In this document: in pieces, positions 5,879-7,594 of the stretch
Position numbering within the stretch: the stretch's first letter is position 1
Layout: each line of letters starts with the position of its first letter
Assembly (NCBI GenBank): GCA_013205415.1
Contig: JABMMY010000060.1
Coordinates: forward strand, 1 to 7,594
DNA: 7,594 nucleotides
Direction of reading: 5' to 3'
DNA from: Deltaproteobacteria bacterium
Lineage (GTDB): Bacteria; Bdellovibrionota; FAC87; UBA2466
The notes under the pieces: generated by a model
Told to the model about the DNA's origin: nothing
What the model saw: the letters and a program-made list of their open reading frames with translations, nothing else
Databases searched by the model: none
Position numbers and translations under genes: made by a program

Positions 5879-5906
5879 GTTAGTTGTGGGTATTTTGTTA
5901 ACTTGA
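5875..5906. repeat. Perfect 8-base inverted repeat, candidate operator
   Basis: TCAAGTTA (5875-5882) and TAACTTGA (5899-5906) are exact reverse complements separated by 16 bases. On the minus strand the left arm supplies the TTGA of the regulator's -35 box; on the plus strand the right arm supplies the TTGA of a -35-like TTGATA (5903-5908) facing the penicillin-binding protein gene. The arm centres are 24 bases apart, a little over two helical turns. It could be an operator for the adjacent ribbon-helix-helix protein, or simply the mirror image of two divergent -35 boxes. Confidence 0.5.
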
Positions 5907-5931
5907 TACTGCAATCTTTGCTGTAGAAATC

Positions 5932-5940
5932 TGATATGAT
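5932..5940 (+). promoter_or_regulatory. Candidate extended -10 promoter for the penicillin-binding protein gene
   Basis: TGA-TATGAT (5932-5940) is an extended -10 (TGN before a five-of-six -10 match), which can work without a good -35. The TTGATA at 5903-5908 is 26 bases upstream, too far to pair with it. With a TAGAAA at 5924-5929 that TTGATA would form a weaker promoter with a 15-base spacer. The start near 5947 gives a leader of about 47 bases containing AGGTGA (5978-5983), ten bases before the ATG. Confidence 0.45.
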
Positions 5941-5993
5941 TACCCAGTTAAAAGTGGGCCGTTCCAATAACAATATTAGGTGAAGCGTCGGTT

Positions 5994-7594
5994 ATGAAAC
6001 TTAATTTTTCGCTGCTAAAAACAAACCTGAAAACTGCCGTTCGGACCGCTTCAATCTCTATCTCTCTTGCCGCCCTAGTCTGTGCGATTCTGGGACTAGG
6101 GGGACTGTACTATTTAACTAGTACGTTACCCGATGTGAATAAATTGAAAACATTTCATCATGTGCAAACGAGTGAAGTTTATTCAGATGAAGGGAGAAAA
6201 ATTGGTGAATTCACCACGGAACGTCGTTACCCCTTAGTCTTTAATTCACTTCCTAAATATGTGATACAGGCCTTTTTGGCCGCAGAAGATTCCAAGTTTT
6301 ATGAACATCATGGGGTCGATTTTACCGGAATTGGGAGAGCCATTTTTTCTAATATTTCCAGAGCAAGGTTTGCTCAAGGAGGAAGTACGATCACTCAGCA
6401 GGTGGCTCGTGCCCTACTTTTGGGAACGAAGAAAAAGGAGATCACCCGCAAAATAAGAGAGATAGTTTTGGCGTGGCGGATGGAGAAGAGTCTATCTAAG
6501 AATGAGATCTTAACTCTCTATTTAAAAGAGATCTATTTGGGGCATGGATCGTATGGAGTGGCGACTGCCGCTCGTAATTATTTTGGAAAAAAGGTTGAGC
6601 AATTAACGCTCGGTGAGGCCGCTATTCTTGCCGGCTTACCCCAACGTCCCAATGAATGGAATCCGCTTAAAAATCCTCACCTAGCAAAGCGACGTCAGGG
6701 TTACGTATTAAAACGAATGGTGGAGGAAAAATTTATTACACCGGAGCAGAGTCTTTCTGCTTATGGTGAGGTGCTTAAGTTAAGAAATTTAGAGGAATTA
6801 AATAGTACAGCGGCCCCCTATTTTACCGAGTATGTTCGCCAATATTTAATGGCAAAATACGGATCGGAACAGATTTTAAGTCAGGGGTATCGTGTTTATA
6901 CCACCGTTAGGTATGACTTTCAGAAGGCTGCCGAGCTATCGGTGGATCGTGGTTTAAGAGAGGTTGATAAAAGATTGGGGTGGAGAGGGGTGATTGAGTC
7001 GCTCAGTGAACCTGTGCCACAAGATGCCTTCATTCGAGCTTCACATTTATCTGTGGTCGAAGAGTTAAACCCTCCTCGACTTTTATACCCGGAGGCCGCG
7101 AATGGAAATCGTGGTTTAGAATATGATTTAACCCCTTATTATGAAAAAAATAGTCGCTATTTTGGTGTGACTCCTGTGGCTGAAGGCCATCTTTACAAGG
7201 CCTTAGTTTCTGAAATTAGAGACGATAAAAATACAGCCTTTGTGAGAGTGGGGCAGACGTCATTAGCGTTACCTCTTAGTTCAGTACAGTGGGTAAAAAT
7301 TAATGAAGAGCCTGTTAAAAAGATCTCCCAAATTTTAAAGCAGGGAGATGTCATTTGGGTGAGGGTAGAAAAAATAGATAAACAGGCAGAATATGCTTCG
7401 GTCACTCTGGAACAGGAACCTGAAATTCAAGGGGCTCTATTATCTTATGAGGTACAGAACGGATTTGTCCGAGCGATGGTCGGGGGAAATGATTTTATTA
7501 AAAGCAAATTTAATTGTGCTCTTCAAGCCAAACGCCAAGTGGGTTCTACCTTTAAACCCTTACTATATGCCGCCGCTTTCGATAAGGGCTTTTC
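5994..7594 (+). CDS. mrcA: Class A penicillin-binding protein, PBP1a type (3' end outside window)
   Basis: A bifunctional peptidoglycan synthase anchored in the inner membrane; 533 codons are visible of perhaps 800. A single membrane segment (about 20-43) follows a short cytoplasmic tail. The GT51 glycosyltransferase domain (about 58-235) has AAEDSKFYEHHG (96-107) with catalytic Glu98, QGGSTITQQ (128-136), the REIVLAWRMEK helix (155-165), and EILTLYLKEIYLGHGSYG (171-188), where a Lys (178) replaces the usually conserved Asn of YLN. An OB-fold insert typical of PBP1a lies at about 320-465 (ALVSEIRDD...LPLSSVQWVK...LKQGDVIWVRV). The transpeptidase domain begins near 478, and its SxxK motif is Ser518-Thr-Phe-Lys521 in RQVGSTFKP. 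The SxN and KTG motifs lie beyond the window. It is divergently transcribed from a small DNA-binding protein gene, which may regulate it. The ATG has AGGTGA ten bases upstream. The symbol is given for the family; ponA is the equivalent name elsewhere. Confidence 0.94.
   Translation, partial: MKLNFSLLKTNLKTAVRTASISISLAALVCAILGLGGLYYLTSTLPDVNKLKTFHHVQTSEVYSDEGRKIGEFTTERRYPLVFNSLPKYVIQAFLAAEDSKFYEHHGVDFTGIGRAIFSNISRARFAQGGSTITQQVARALLLGTKKKEITRKIREIVLAWRMEKSLSKNEILTLYLKEIYLGHGSYGVATAARNYFGKKVEQLTLGEAAILAGLPQRPNEWNPLKNPHLAKRRQGYVLKRMVEEKFITPEQSLSAYGEVLKLRNLEELNSTAAPYFTEYVRQYLMAKYGSEQILSQGYRVYTTVRYDFQKAAELSVDRGLREVDKRLGWRGVIESLSEPVPQDAFIRASHLSVVEELNPPRLLYPEAANGNRGLEYDLTPYYEKNSRYFGVTPVAEGHLYKALVSEIRDDKNTAFVRVGQTSLALPLSSVQWVKINEEPVKKISQILKQGDVIWVRVEKIDKQAEYASVTLEQEPEIQGALLSYEVQNGFVRAMVGGNDFIKSKFNCALQAKRQVGSTFKPLLYAAAFDKGF

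Noticed and set aside
5843..5914. N-terminal extension of the ribbon-helix-helix gene to a TTG at 5914, giving 85 residues
   Set aside because: The extra 24 residues do not belong to the fold, there is no ribosome binding site before the TTG, and the extension would cover the well-matched promoter at 5851-5878.

Overview
The window is moderately AT-rich bacterial chromosome (GC roughly in the low forties by eye). It holds a dense block of housekeeping genes on the + strand, followed by a looser region with small unassigned genes, and ends inside a penicillin-binding protein gene. The style of the proteins (a proteobacterial-type GlyA, NusB and HflX, a class A PBP with an OB insert, and a small solitary ribbon-helix-helix protein) fits a Gram-negative of the Bdellovibrio/deltaproteobacterial kind. 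That assignment is an impression, not a proof; no rRNA or other marker settles it. No mobile element, CRISPR array, tRNA or rRNA was seen.

Positions 1-1147 carry the 3' part of glyA (serine hydroxymethyltransferase) overlapping nusB (transcription antitermination factor) by an ATGA. A 123-base gap follows, with a good sigma70-type promoter (TTGAAG-17-TACACT) and a strong ribosome binding site. These launch a four-gene run, 1271-4761: a 139-residue protein that resembles the N-terminal half of M17 leucyl aminopeptidases, the ribosome-associated GTPase HflX, a D-2-hydroxyacid dehydrogenase of the glyoxylate/hydroxypyruvate reductase type, and PpsR, the bifunctional kinase/phosphorylase that controls pyruvate phosphate dikinase or PEP synthase. 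Every junction in this run overlaps by 4 to 8 bases, so it is almost certainly one translationally coupled operon. A loose theme is C2/C3 metabolism (glycine/serine, glyoxylate/hydroxypyruvate, pyruvate/PEP) mixed with ribosome and transcription maintenance.

Positions 4762-5204 hold no convincing gene. The first 130 bases can fold into a multi-stem structure. In the ppsR frame just past its stop codon they also read a short segment with the GKVKWF start typical of cold-shock proteins, so this could be a structured RNA, a decayed csp fragment, or chance. Several small inverted repeats and a bare TATAAT follow.

Positions 5205-5842 hold two small convergent genes: an exported 145-residue protein of unknown function (+) and a 61-residue ribbon-helix-helix DNA-binding protein (-). 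Neither has a Shine-Dalgarno sequence, and each has a -10-like box so close to its ATG that a leaderless mRNA is likely.

The ribbon-helix-helix gene diverges from a class A penicillin-binding protein gene (PBP1a type, 5994 to the window end). The intergenic region between them contains a perfect 8-base inverted repeat (TCAAGTTA-N16-TAACTTGA) whose left arm sits on the -35 box of the regulator gene. This divergent regulator/cell-wall-synthase arrangement with a candidate operator is the most interesting signal in the window.
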